A DNA stretch of 64,000 nucleotides from NCBI GenBank assembly GCA_030490835.1, contig CM059973.1:62314008-62378007 (forward strand), written 5' to 3'. This document shows, in pieces, positions 10,521 to 20,240 of the stretch. The stretch comes from Annona cherimola. Lineage: Eukaryota; Streptophyta; Magnoliopsida; Magnoliales; Annonaceae. Positions within the stretch are counted from its first letter, which is position 1; each line of letters starts with the position of its first letter. The position numbers and the translations under genes are program-made. Under the pieces are notes generated by a model. The model did not search any database. It worked only from the letters and a program-made list of their open reading frames with translations, and was not told the origin of the DNA.

Positions 10521-11817
10521 ATCGACTTGACCTCTTTGCTTTCCTTAAACATTTAGCAAACACATTAGTACCTTTTATATACTCAAATTAGTTCTTGTTA
10601 ATCATCAAAACTCAAGATTTGGTCAATTTTTATTGTTTTAAACATTGTTTCCAACAGATGATATATGATAATTAGGAGTTTATTGCGGGAGTTTTTGAAC
10701 TCTTAATGATTGAAAACAAATTAAGTGATAGAGTGTACAGTATTAATCATGTGAGAAGAGATTGTTGACCGAGATTTTCAAGGAGTGTCATGTTTCAAAA
10801 TTTTTAGTTTAATACTCTTATTAGTTTTTGATGGTTGGCTAAACATTTATTTTTAGATTTGCTCAAAGTTTTGAAAATTTGCAATCCGTTCTTGAATTTC
10901 TTTATATTTGCTTGAGGACAAGCAAAATTCAAGTGTGGGGGTATTTTACAATTGAAAATTAATAATATATTTTATGGACATTTTATACCAATTTGGTGGG
11001 TAATTAATTTAGTTTAATTTGAAAATTACTCTAAAATATGGTTTTGCAACATTTGGGTATTAAATATTAATTTCAAGCAATTTAAACAACTTTTGTGATC
11101 TTTTGGCTTGAATTATATGTTTTTTATTTGTTGCCGCAAAATCAATTATGATTGGTATATTTTATTAACGTGTTGCAACAATTGACATTTAAATATTTTT
11201 TTATCCCCTACTTATTAATTTGCTAGGCAAGTAATTTGGTTTAAATATATTTTTTTGCAGGTTTGCAAATTTTCAAGTGGGCCCCACAATCTGGACCGTT
11301 GATTTCTTATGCATCCAACTGCCGTCCAAACCACCAAAATTAAGGGGCTTTACAGTGGGGTCCACCATAAAAAATCAGCCATCCAAAAAATACCCAGCAG
11401 CGTCCAACAGAAATATCAGCACCGTCCAAAAATTGCAGCCGTCCATTCAATTTTCCAAGCTTTGATTTGATTTTCCAGCCATTTAAAACAACAATCTAAG
11501 TTGTCCATCTCAGCGTCCAAAAATTCATCGTCTAAATCATCTGATTAATCAACACCATTCAAACATGATTTAATATCAGTTAGCGGCCCATCAGATCACG
11601 GGTCTGCCAGGCAGAAAAATTCCACACCGTCCAAATTTTTATGTTGCAGATCATCTAAGACCATATAGTTAACGACTGAAAATTTCAACAATATCACCAC
11701 CATCCATCACGTCCAGATTAATCCGTCCAGATTTTGTTGATCCATGTCGTTATTCTAATTTTCTTAATTTTAGCAACCAAGCTCAATCCAGCAATTTAAT
11801 CCCAACCGTCAAATCTA

Positions 11818-12228
11818 GGACCGTGGTTCAATGCACCCGGGTGCATTGAACCTCAATGCACCTGGGTGTACTTCACCCATTTTTTTTTATTTTTTTTGAA
11901 ACTTTTTTTTATGAAAATGCTAATATAAGTCTATTTAACATGTGTATAAATTTTTACCATTTTTAAATATTTTTAGATATTTTTTCGGATTTTTTTAAAA
12001 TCAGTGGCATTATTAGTAATTTTAAATTACTAAAAATGCCACTGATTTTAAAAAATTCAAAAAAAATATCTAAAAATCTCCAAAAATTATAAAAATTTAT
12101 ACACATGTTAAATATACTTATATTAACATTCTTGTAAAACAAGTTTCAAAAAAAAATAAAAAAAAATGGGTGAAGTACACCCAGGTGCATTGAGGTTCAA
12201 TGCACCCGGGTGCATTGAACCACGGTCC
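11818..12228. mobile_element. Foldback MITE, 9-bp TSD (Mutator-like), copy 1
   Basis: Near-perfect inverted repeat over its whole 411 bp. Ends are GGACCGTGG and CCACGGTCC, flanked by the 9-bp direct repeat TCAAATCTA (11809-11817 and 12229-12237). A 9-bp TSD points to Mutator-like mobilisation. Each arm contains a 28-bp perfect palindrome (11825-11852 and 12194-12221) centred on CCCGGG. No coding capacity. A transcript would fold into a stem of roughly 200 bp. Confidence 0.88.
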
Positions 12229-12472
12229 TCAAATCTATGCGCAATCAGACTACCCAAAATCAACGGTCTAAACGTTTATGCCATCTAGTCGTTTAAGTCT
12301 TCCAGCCATTATTCCATACCATCCAATGCAACTGTGGGAGCCACTAGCATATGCGTAGCATGCAGGAACGAGGCAATTCTGAATTGCGCTTGATGGGGCC
12401 CACCAACCTTACGCAATCCAAGCCAAACACGAATTCCATTCCAAAGCAAATTATGCATATATTTTCAGCAGC

Positions 12473-12479
12473 TATAAAA
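12473..12479 (+). promoter_or_regulatory. TATA box of the gypsy LTR remnant
   Basis: TATAAAA in the context cagctataaaaagagga, followed by a GA-rich leader. Consistent with an LTR core promoter. Confidence 0.4.
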
Positions 12480-13440
12480 AGAGGATTGGACGGGCAACAC
12501 AAAGAGAAATTCTAAAGAAAAATCCAGTAGGCAAAAATTAGGAGGAAGAGCAGACTTTAGAAGAGAGAGAGCAAGGAGGAGAGCACGGGCAAAAGGCGGA
12601 CTGGCGAGTTGCGTGGAGTGGCCGATACACCATCGACGCTTCAAACCAATAAGCTTTTCTATCTTTTCCCTTTTTAATTTTAATTGTCTTGTTTAAGATG
12701 AATTTTAATTTTAATTTTGTTTTGGACTTAAACATGCTTGGCTAAAATCCAGAATCTAAGGTTTAGGACGTAGCATGCGTACGATGTAGCGTGGTTTGGG
12801 TTTTTAATTTATTTATGATGGATATTATTGTTAATTTAATATCTTGTGATTTATATGCTTGCTTTGTACATGACCCATACTTTGGCATGATTCCATATAT
12901 TAGGTGATGGAACCGAGAGGTGGAAACATAATATATGATAATCAAGATATTAAACCTAGAAATATAAGACCATGAGAATAGGCATGATAACCTTGAGGAA
13001 TTTTATAAATAAACCACAGAACTTAATGGATTCTAATTAACTTAATCCCATGAGAATAGGTGGTTAAGAAAATTAGGGTACGCCTTATAGGTTTCGAGAG
13101 AATGTGCAAGGATAAATTAGGGTTTGTTCTCCTTTAACAAATAATATCCTGATTAAATCATTATACCACTACCCGTTAGAAAAGACGTATGTGAAATCCT
13201 AAACCCTAGGTACTCGCAGTCTTATTTTCTCTACTCGTTATAATTTTCAATTTTCTCTTCTCATTTTTCTATTTCTTTTCCATTTTATTTACTATATTCT
13301 CTTTCACTTTTCCATTCCATTTTATATCCAACATGAAAGCATTTAAAAGTAAAATTTATAGTCCTGAATTCCTTGTGGATTGATAATTTATATACTACAA
13401 TCTACGATTCGTGCAGTTACGGTGAGATTGCGAACAATTA

Positions 13441-16199
13441 TATGGATATATGTATTATTATGGTGGAGAAATGTTTGAAGTATGAGTGATATGGTGTAAA
13501 TATGATGAATTTATGAAGAAAAGGGGTGATTGTGTTATGAATAGTGAAACAGGTTATTTTTTGATGTGAAGGGTTATGTGGTAAATATTTGTATTTAGGA
13601 AACATCCTAGTTATAGACGAGATATTATCAAAATTTTTATAGAAATTTTAAAAAATTTAGACCAATTTCTTTACCACTTATCCATTTTTATCACTATTTG
13701 GTGTATAAATGCAAGCTAGGTTATGGACTTTTCGACTTTCAAAAGATTCTTTGCATGAAATCCTATAACAAACTCAACATATAGAGATGTTATACGTGGG
13801 GGCGCTACACAAAATACCTCAAATTTAGCTTCGCTTTCCAACTACTTTGATTACATTTATATATTAAACCTTTAATGAAACACTAGTCATCTCATATCAA
13901 TCTGTTTCCATGTTAAAACATAGATATATAGAAAATTGCTCATAATAAACATTAATGTAAATCATTAATTAAATACTCAATCCAAATAAATATTTAACTA
14001 AACTTTCATTATCCTGCTGAGACTAGTAATATGTTGCATCCTTTACTTTTTCTATTAACAAAGAAAATAAAAAATTGGGGTGAGTCCGGACAAATTCAGT
14101 AAGTAAAAAAGTGAATGAAGACTAATAAATACTAAAAGTTTAATAAAAAATTCCATTGATATACTAAAATTTTTATAAATATTTAATAGGTTAATGTTCA
14201 TACTGATACTGCAATGCAACTACTCATGCTCATACACTTAATCATTTTAACTTTATTTCCTTTTTAACTTAGTGACCCATGGACTGGAATCAGTTTCACC
14301 GCATCTATGTAAGTCTTTAACCATAACTTTAACTTTAACTCGTCTTTCTCATGTCATACACATGCATTCAAACATTATGCTCATAAGATGCTAATTATGC
14401 TTTCTAAAATACAAATCAAATCTATAAACTAAAATTGCTTTGCAAATAATTTAAACATAATAAATACTACATAAATCACATAAAATTTGTTGAAATGAAA
14501 GTTTATCAAATCAAATTCACATCAAAATACATGGACACGAACCATCATATACATAGGAAAAAATTGAAAATCTTAAAATTCAATTCAATTTTACTTACCT
14601 CATATTTGCAAACCACACTTTCTTTCTTGAATTTCAATACTAAGCTCAACCATTGAATCCTTCATCATCCAAATATACACAAAATTCATCAATATAATTT
14701 CTATAATTTTCTTCTTCCAACTTTGTTATATAAAAAAAATTTGCCAATGCAAATCAATCGATCTTTTCCAATTTCATATTGGCATTAATATGATTAAAAA
14801 TTCCTTTTCTCAAATTCTTTCATCCAATTGTGAATCAATCCATTTTATCTCAAATAACATATAAATTCAATATTATCTATAAAGTTATAATTTTCTTCCA
14901 TTTATATACCACTCCAATTTTCAAATAAAATTCAGCACTAAACTTTAATTTTATTCTTTCTATTATTCGACCATATTAGTAAGAGTATAACTAATATTCA
15001 ATCATAGTAACTTCTATGAAAAATTTAATTATAATCAAGCATTAATTCCCATCACTCAATCCATAATAGAATTCCACTAAATTTCAACACAACAAATTAA
15101 TTTAAAAGATGAACAATCAAATTCTTACATTAATAAGTAACTATCATACCAATTAATCCTTGCCACTTAAAATTTCAAAGTTGACATCCTTGCATTTGTT
15201 ATGTCATTATTTTAATATATTGATATAAACACATTCTAAAAAGGTATTAGAAGTCTACAAGTATATTTTCTTCACAATAGAATACTCCATCCATCCACTT
15301 TTAAGATACTATAGTATTATTTACATATCAATCCAAAATTTGAATGACCAAAATCCACATATGTCATATTATATATAATAATATCTCCAATCAAACATAA
15401 ACAACCTCATCAATCCTTGTAAATAATATCACATATTAAGATTTATATAAAACTAAACTTTCTTAACTCTCGATAATGATCAAATCAATTTATTAATACA
15501 ATATATGTTATATTACAATTAAACTTATAGCATGATATTCACATCTCAATATAAAAGATCAAAATAACATACCTCAAAGTCATTCATCCGCTTTTTCCCC
15601 AAATCTTCCAAACTTCAAATCATACTAAATAAAATCCACATGACAGCATTACATAATTCAAAAGCCCACTTTCCTCCTTTCCCTTCTCTTTCTCCCCCCT
15701 CCCCTTTCATTTTTTTCCTTTTCTGCAGCTTTTTTTAAAATTATTTTTTAAATAGAAAACCTAACACTGGTTGTACGTTTGAGTTGAGTGATAAGAATTT
15801 TTGAAAATTTCAAAATAGTCCTCATAATAACCCTATTTATAAATACATCTCTGGATTTTACATCCTACCTACCTTACAATAATTTTGTCCTCAAAATTTA
15901 ACATCATATGATATAAATGTCTTCTTTTTTGGTACAAATAAAATTACTAACACATCTTAACTTACTTCAACATAGAAATATTTTACGACAACATGATTTC
16001 GACCATTGATCATTCAACGAAAATTAAATGACCATCATTTCATAAATACGAAGATAATCTCAATAAGATCTTTTAAAAACTTTTTTTGATGAGAAAGAGT
16101 GTAACCTTACTAAAGAACAGAAGAGTCAAGATACAAAAAATTTATAAGAAAGTTGGGCGATTTTCCCCGCCACGTTTTAACATTGTCAGCTTATTTGGC
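13441..16199. other. AT-rich spacer, probable decayed LTR material
   Basis: No gene seen. An LTR-like terminus GGGGGCGCTACA lies at about 13798-13809. Around 14080, ggggtgagtccggacaaattcagtaag resembles parts of the minus-oriented LTR-like sequences near 33210 and 37660. A C/T-rich patch lies at 15670-15730. Most likely eroded gypsy-type LTR DNA, but boundaries cannot be set by eye. Confidence 0.35.
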
Positions 16200-16970
16200 T
16201 GCAAAATTAGTGAGTTAATGAGCCATGCCATTTCCTGATTTAAGAACATAACTAAAAGTTAGATTTATGAAGTAGCTGGCACGTTGTTTGATTTCCTTGA
16301 TAATAGTTCCAACGCAAGAAATCACCAGACAGTTACCCTCCAAAAATTTGATCAGGGATAACAAATCATTCTCCATCTCTAGCTTGGTAAGCTTCAATTC
16401 AACTGCTCAATCCAAACCACATTTGATGGCTAAAGCCTCCATCGATAAAGCATCGGTCCAGCCATCCACTTTCCAGGTTCTAGCTGCCATGAACTTGCCC
16501 GACTCATCCCTAAGGAATGCCCCCATTCTAGCACAGTCATCACACACATTCCTCCTGCTGTCAACATTCATTTTTAGGTGGCCCATATTCGGAGCCCTCC
16601 AAGTAGGACACAGCGATAAATCGAACAAACAAGTCCCACCAGAATCTTGTGCTTCATTAAAACTATCAATATAGGATTGGCACCAATCCAACACGCTCAA
16701 AAAAGCAGGCCATTCACCATCCTCCCTTAACTGGTTTCTAAAAAACCATATTCTCCAATAGAAAATGATGAAGAACGCCAACTACTGTCGTCATTGGCAG
16801 CAGAGAAAATCCTGAAAAGGCATGCTAAAGTCAGTCCTGGGATCCAAATCCTACCACAATCAATGATCTTAGACAGTTCCTCATTCATCCATTTACAATA
16901 CACGAATAGGTGGTTTGTGTCCTCCCTAATGCCATTATAGAAGAGACAAGCCAGGTCAACTTAATGTACT
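16200..16970 (-). pseudogene. LINE-type C-terminal RNase H (RVT_3-like) remnant
   Basis: A minus-strand frame from 16781 contains FYWRIWFFRNQL, a WRAP.GHLKMNVD segment, AFLRDESGKF and ALSMEALAIKCGLD. TGA at 16407-16409 interrupts it, and it continues in the same frame as ELKLTKLEMENDLLSLI to about 16215. That succession (zf-RVT linker, then NVD, RDxxG and EALA) is typical of the RNase H domain at the end of plant L1-type LINE pol, which is also present in some host genes. Upstream, in another frame, DTNHLFVYCKW resembles the zf-RVT zinc region, implying a frameshift near 16790. No poly(A) tail or target duplication was identified. Confidence 0.6.
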
Positions 16971-16984
16971 AACTTAATTACACA

Positions 16985-17370
16985 AAATGATTTTGTTAAC
17001 CCGAGCTAAGCAAATGTCTCGTTTATTCCACCTCATAAAACCCAGTTACAATACTTTTTTTTACTTTTTTTTTCATACACTTGTTTATCTAAGTGTATTT
17101 AACATATAAATCAAGTTTTACCATTTTTGGATATATGTATATATTTTTTTAAGATTTTTAAACATCTATGTGTATATATATTGAAAATATCCTCATCTTT
17201 AAAATTTTCAAAAAATTATATATACATATCCAAAAATAGCAAAACTTAGTTTATATATTAAATACACTTAGATAAACAAGTGTATGAAGAAAAAAGTACA
17301 AAAAAATTATAAACGAGTTTTTTAAGATAGGCTGAGCAAGAGATTTGTTTAGCCGAAGCTAACAAGATCA
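16985..17370. mobile_element. Foldback MITE-like element with divergent termini
   Basis: The ends are an imperfect inverted repeat: TTTTGTTAACCCGAGCTAAG on the left against ttgttagcttcggctaaac on the complement of the right. The interior (about 17080-17290) is itself an inverted repeat sharing phrases such as AAGTGTATTTAACAT with the MITEs at 11818 and 57756. No target duplication was settled and there is no ORF. Confidence 0.5.
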
Positions 17371-18301
17371 CTTCTCCTAAAAAATGTAGTAACTTAAAAT
17401 AGCTATAAATGACTTTTTTACTAGTTATCATTTGCTTTTTATATGTTACTAAAAGAGTAATATATTAAATTTCATCAATATAGTTCATCATTCAACTAAT
17501 TTAACAACTAATTGCAAACCTCATTCTCAATTGAGAGTCTTATCCTTGAATTTATTGAAACTTAACAGTGAATAAACTTTAGTAATTATCATATACTATA
17601 TTGGAAAAAAATCTTAAATCAAGTTCAATCCATCCTGCTAAATAAAATTCCACAATTAGAATATAAACTTCAATGAAAGGATCTCTAAAGGACCCCTAAT
17701 TACAAGCAATCTTCAAAAGCAACTAAATCATACCAATGAATTTTTCTAAATTATGTAACAAAGGAAAATATGTGATCCACACATGCTCCATCATAGTTCC
17801 TTCTTGAAACCACTTCTAACAAATAGCTTTTGTGATTTATATCATAACCTAATAGTGTTAATCTACTATTAGATATTATCAAAAACAATATTAAGAGCAT
17901 ATCAAACCTTCAAAATCCAAACTTACATTAAAACCTTCAAATCTAAACTCATATCCTATTAAATAAATATTTTTCTTCATCTTGCTAAACCAAGAATTTT
18001 CAATATCAATTTAAATGAACCATAAACTTAATATGTGTCATCATCCAAGTAAAAACATACATCCCTCCTCATTCTTGTCTAAGCACCAATCTCATGTTGG
18101 CCTCATACTTTAATCTTATCATCTAAAAATATCAACATAAGAAAATGTGAGTCTGAGCTAACTTAGAAAGTAGGATATATATGTATATGTTCAAATGTTA
18201 TCAATAATATCACATAATATATTAAATTATTGATATAGAATCTGACTATTTTCAAAAAATGAGAATAAGAAATATACATATAATTTTTAATAAATTAATG
18301 T
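17371..18301. other. AT-rich spacer before element B
   Basis: No gene seen. Around 18070-18180 it shares phrases (ctcatgttgg, atctaaaaa, gagtctgag) with the LTR-like sequence near 33150-33230, so element B may have landed in an old LTR. The last five bases, aatgt (18297-18301), are the candidate target duplication of element B. Confidence 0.35.
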
Positions 18302-18434
18302 TGTTGGAAATATGTGGAAAATAAGCCAAGTCTATGTTTTGATGATTAACAAATCAATTTGAGTAAGTTTTGGTTATTAATATGTTTATGGAAGTGACTT
18401 AAGATTATAAATTTGAAGAATATGAAGCATGACA

Positions 18435-19430
18435 AGTCAAGTCGATTTTCAAGTCGACTCAGGCATCGACTTAGGCTAAGTTGATCCCCAAGTCGACTCC
18501 AACAGCGACTTCAAGATGCCATTTTCTTCCAGAGTTGAAATTGAGAATGAGAGGTGTCGAAGTCGCATCCCAAGTCGACTCCGCTTGCGACTTGGGTGAA
18601 GTCGCAGACCAAGTCGACTCTAGCATCGACTTCGAAACGTCATTTCCTTCCAGAGTTGAAATCGAGAACGAGAACTGCCGAAGTCGCATCCCAAGTCGAC
18701 TCTGCTTGCGACTTGGGTGAAGTCGCAGACCAAGTCGACTCCGCTTGCGACTTGGGTGAAGTCGCAGACCAAGTCGACTCCAGTCGCGACTTGGAGGCGT
18801 CATTTCTGTCCAGAGTTGAAATCGAGGAGCAGAGCTGCCGAAGTTGAAGACGAAGTTGACTCCGCATGCGACTTGGGTGAAGTCGCAGACCAAGTCGACT
18901 CCAGTATCGACTTCAGTTAGACAGCGTAGAAACTTCAGAAGCCAAATCGGGGATTAGATCGATTTCAAGGTAGAACTTGAGTCAAGTTGAAGATCAAGTC
19001 GACTTCGATGTTCGACTTGGAACATATGAAGACTAATCTAAGTCCAAAGAAACCAAGATGCATGAATTCAACTATTCTAATCAAAATATATTGGACTTGT
19101 TCATGAATATAAAAGATTCAAGACTCAAGGACTCAAGGTTTGCAAATCATGGAGCTAAAGGACATCAAGCTAGAATGATAACATAGTGGTCCAAAGAGAT
19201 ATAAATCAAGGAAGAAACAACCAAACATGAAATAACTCAAGCAAGCAAAGCATTCCAAGGATTTCAAGTTCATCAAGCAAGCTGTCGAGGTGAGGTCGCA
19301 CCCGAAGTCGACTCCACTTGTGACTTGGGTCAAGTCGAGGACCAAGTCGACCCAGACTGGAACTTGAAGAAGTTGCGAACAGGCGAAGTCGCACCCGAAG
19401 TCGACTCCACCTGTGACTTGGGTCGCAACG
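18435..19430 (+). repeat. U3 array with 39-bp units (B, 5' LTR)
   Basis: Repeated unit of the form GAAGTCGCAGACCAAGTCGA + CTCCGCTTGCGACTTGGGT, 39 bp, with AAGTCGCA and TGCGACTT as inverted arms around GTCGAC. Two adjacent units lie at about 18716-18793. The 3' LTR has one unit fewer here and one more near 26590. Because 39 is divisible by three, it creates long spurious reading frames. Confidence 0.85.
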
Positions 19431-19443
19431 GTCGGAAAATTTT

Positions 19444-19511
19444 CGAACGTTGGCGCATTAAGTGCGCGCCACCTACCCCCAAACGTTCGGATTCCCTCCA
19501 TAATTATAAAA
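19444..19511 (+). promoter_or_regulatory. Core promoter of element B: inverted repeat plus TATA
   Basis: CGAACGTT (19444-19451) and AACGTTCG (19482-19489) flank an inner GGCGCA/TGCGCGCC pair. TATAAAA follows at 19505-19511. The same layout recurs in C, the solo LTR and, more loosely, A and E. Confidence 0.6.
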
Positions 19512-20194
19512 GGCATTCAATATGAACGAGGAGGAGAGCTGAGAATTCATTAAGTGTGCATAAATCCTATCTTCAAGAGCATTAAGTGATCAAGCCAACA
19601 TTGAGAAGAAGAACTTTGCTTCCAAACTGCCAAGAGCTGCTTGCTGAATCTCTAAGCCTACACTACAAGTTCTTCTCTGCACCAAATCTGCGTCTACACA
19701 ACAGTAACGTGTAGAAACTTTCTTTTGTTATTACTTGTTGTATTGAACTTATTTTAGCTTGGGTAGCTAAGAACAAGTGTAAGCAAAGTAGTGTGTGATT
19801 GGAGTGAAACTCGTCACCTACTTATGTTGTGTATTGTATATGACCCCTAGAGCTAAAATCTAGAAGAGAGCAGAGGCTCTGGTTGTATATGCCCCCTAGA
19901 GCTAGAATCTAGAAGAGAGTGGAGACTCTAGTTGTATTCGCGGAATACATAGTGGAACCCAAGTCACAAGGGGTGTGAGCTTGGAAGAGTGGAGTAGGGA
20001 GGTTGCCCGAACCACTATAAAATCTTGTGTGTTCATTTTTGTTTCTGCTATTTACATTATTGCTCTCATTTTGTTTCTTCATAAAGGGGACTAGATTAAT
20101 CCGGGGGTAAAGTTTCTGTTTAAGTTGTAAATTTTTAAATACCCAATTCACCCCTCCCCTCTTGGGTAACTTCCATTAACTCGGGACCAACAAG

Positions 20195-20206
20195 TGGTAT
20201 CAGAGC
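20195..20206 (+). other. Primer binding site of element B (initiator tRNA-Met)
   Basis: TGGTATCAGAGC, two bases after the 5' LTR end. Confidence 0.94.
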
Positions 20207-20240
20207 AGGTCTTTGAGTTATACCAAAGAGATCTTTTGAT

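Larger units (their letters stand above)
1..10656 (-). mobile_element. Element A: Ty1/copia (SIRE/Maximus-like) retrotransposon with an extra ORF
   Basis: Minus-strand LTR retrotransposon. In element order it has a 5' LTR (8853-10656), PBS, gag, pol, an additional ORF, a polypurine tract and a 3' LTR (1-1289, cut by the window edge). The gene order protease-integrase-RT-RNase H and the [17 protein letters not shown] and STAEAEY motifs place it in Ty1/copia. The long LTRs and an ORF after pol suggest the SIRE/Maximus clade. The two LTRs differ over the shared 1.29 kb only by one T-run indel and one substitution by eye, so insertion was very recent, yet pol has three in-frame TGA codons and a 1-bp deletion. 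The 5-bp target duplication cannot be tested because the left end lies outside the window; the right flank starts gatga. Confidence 0.93.
8853..10656 (-). repeat. Element A 5' LTR (1804 bp)
   Basis: Bounded on the plus strand by TGTTGGTCCC and CCAACA. In element order: U3 with GTCGAC arrays (about 10520 down to 9660), AACGTT inverted repeats (about 9600-9660), TATAAAA at 9582-9576, then R/U5 with the conserved phrases GAACCACTATAAAT (from about 9030) and the CACCCCTCCCCTCTTGGG end. Near-identical to 1-1289. Confidence 0.95.
10657..13440 (+). repeat. Degenerate Ty3/gypsy (Athila/Tat-like) 3' end and LTR
   Basis: GAGGACAAGCAAAATTCAAG followed by TGTGGGGG (about 10915-10941) is the polypurine-tract signature I associate with Athila/Tat-type gypsy elements. 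Beyond it lies LTR-like sequence with eight CGTCCA repeats (11322-11730), a TATA box at 12473-12479 and a GA-rich leader. About 12900-13100 recurs in inverse orientation at about 53880-54130. No gypsy coding sequence remains. Element A inserted just upstream of this end. Boundaries are approximate. Confidence 0.55.
18302..20192 (+). repeat. Element B 5' LTR
   Basis: TGTTGG at the start, CCAACA at the end. U3 repeats at about 18435-19430, inverted repeat CGAACGTT/AACGTTCG at 19444-19489, TATA at 19505-19511, then R/U5 with the tandem CCCCTAGAGCTA(A/G)AATCTAGA phrase (about 19848-19913) and GAACCACTATAAAATC. Confidence 0.94.

Noticed and set aside
18554..18920. CRISPR-like array of short repeats
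   Set aside because: The 39-bp units are directly tandem without unique spacers, lie in a retrotransposon LTR and vary between LTRs; this is a plant genome.
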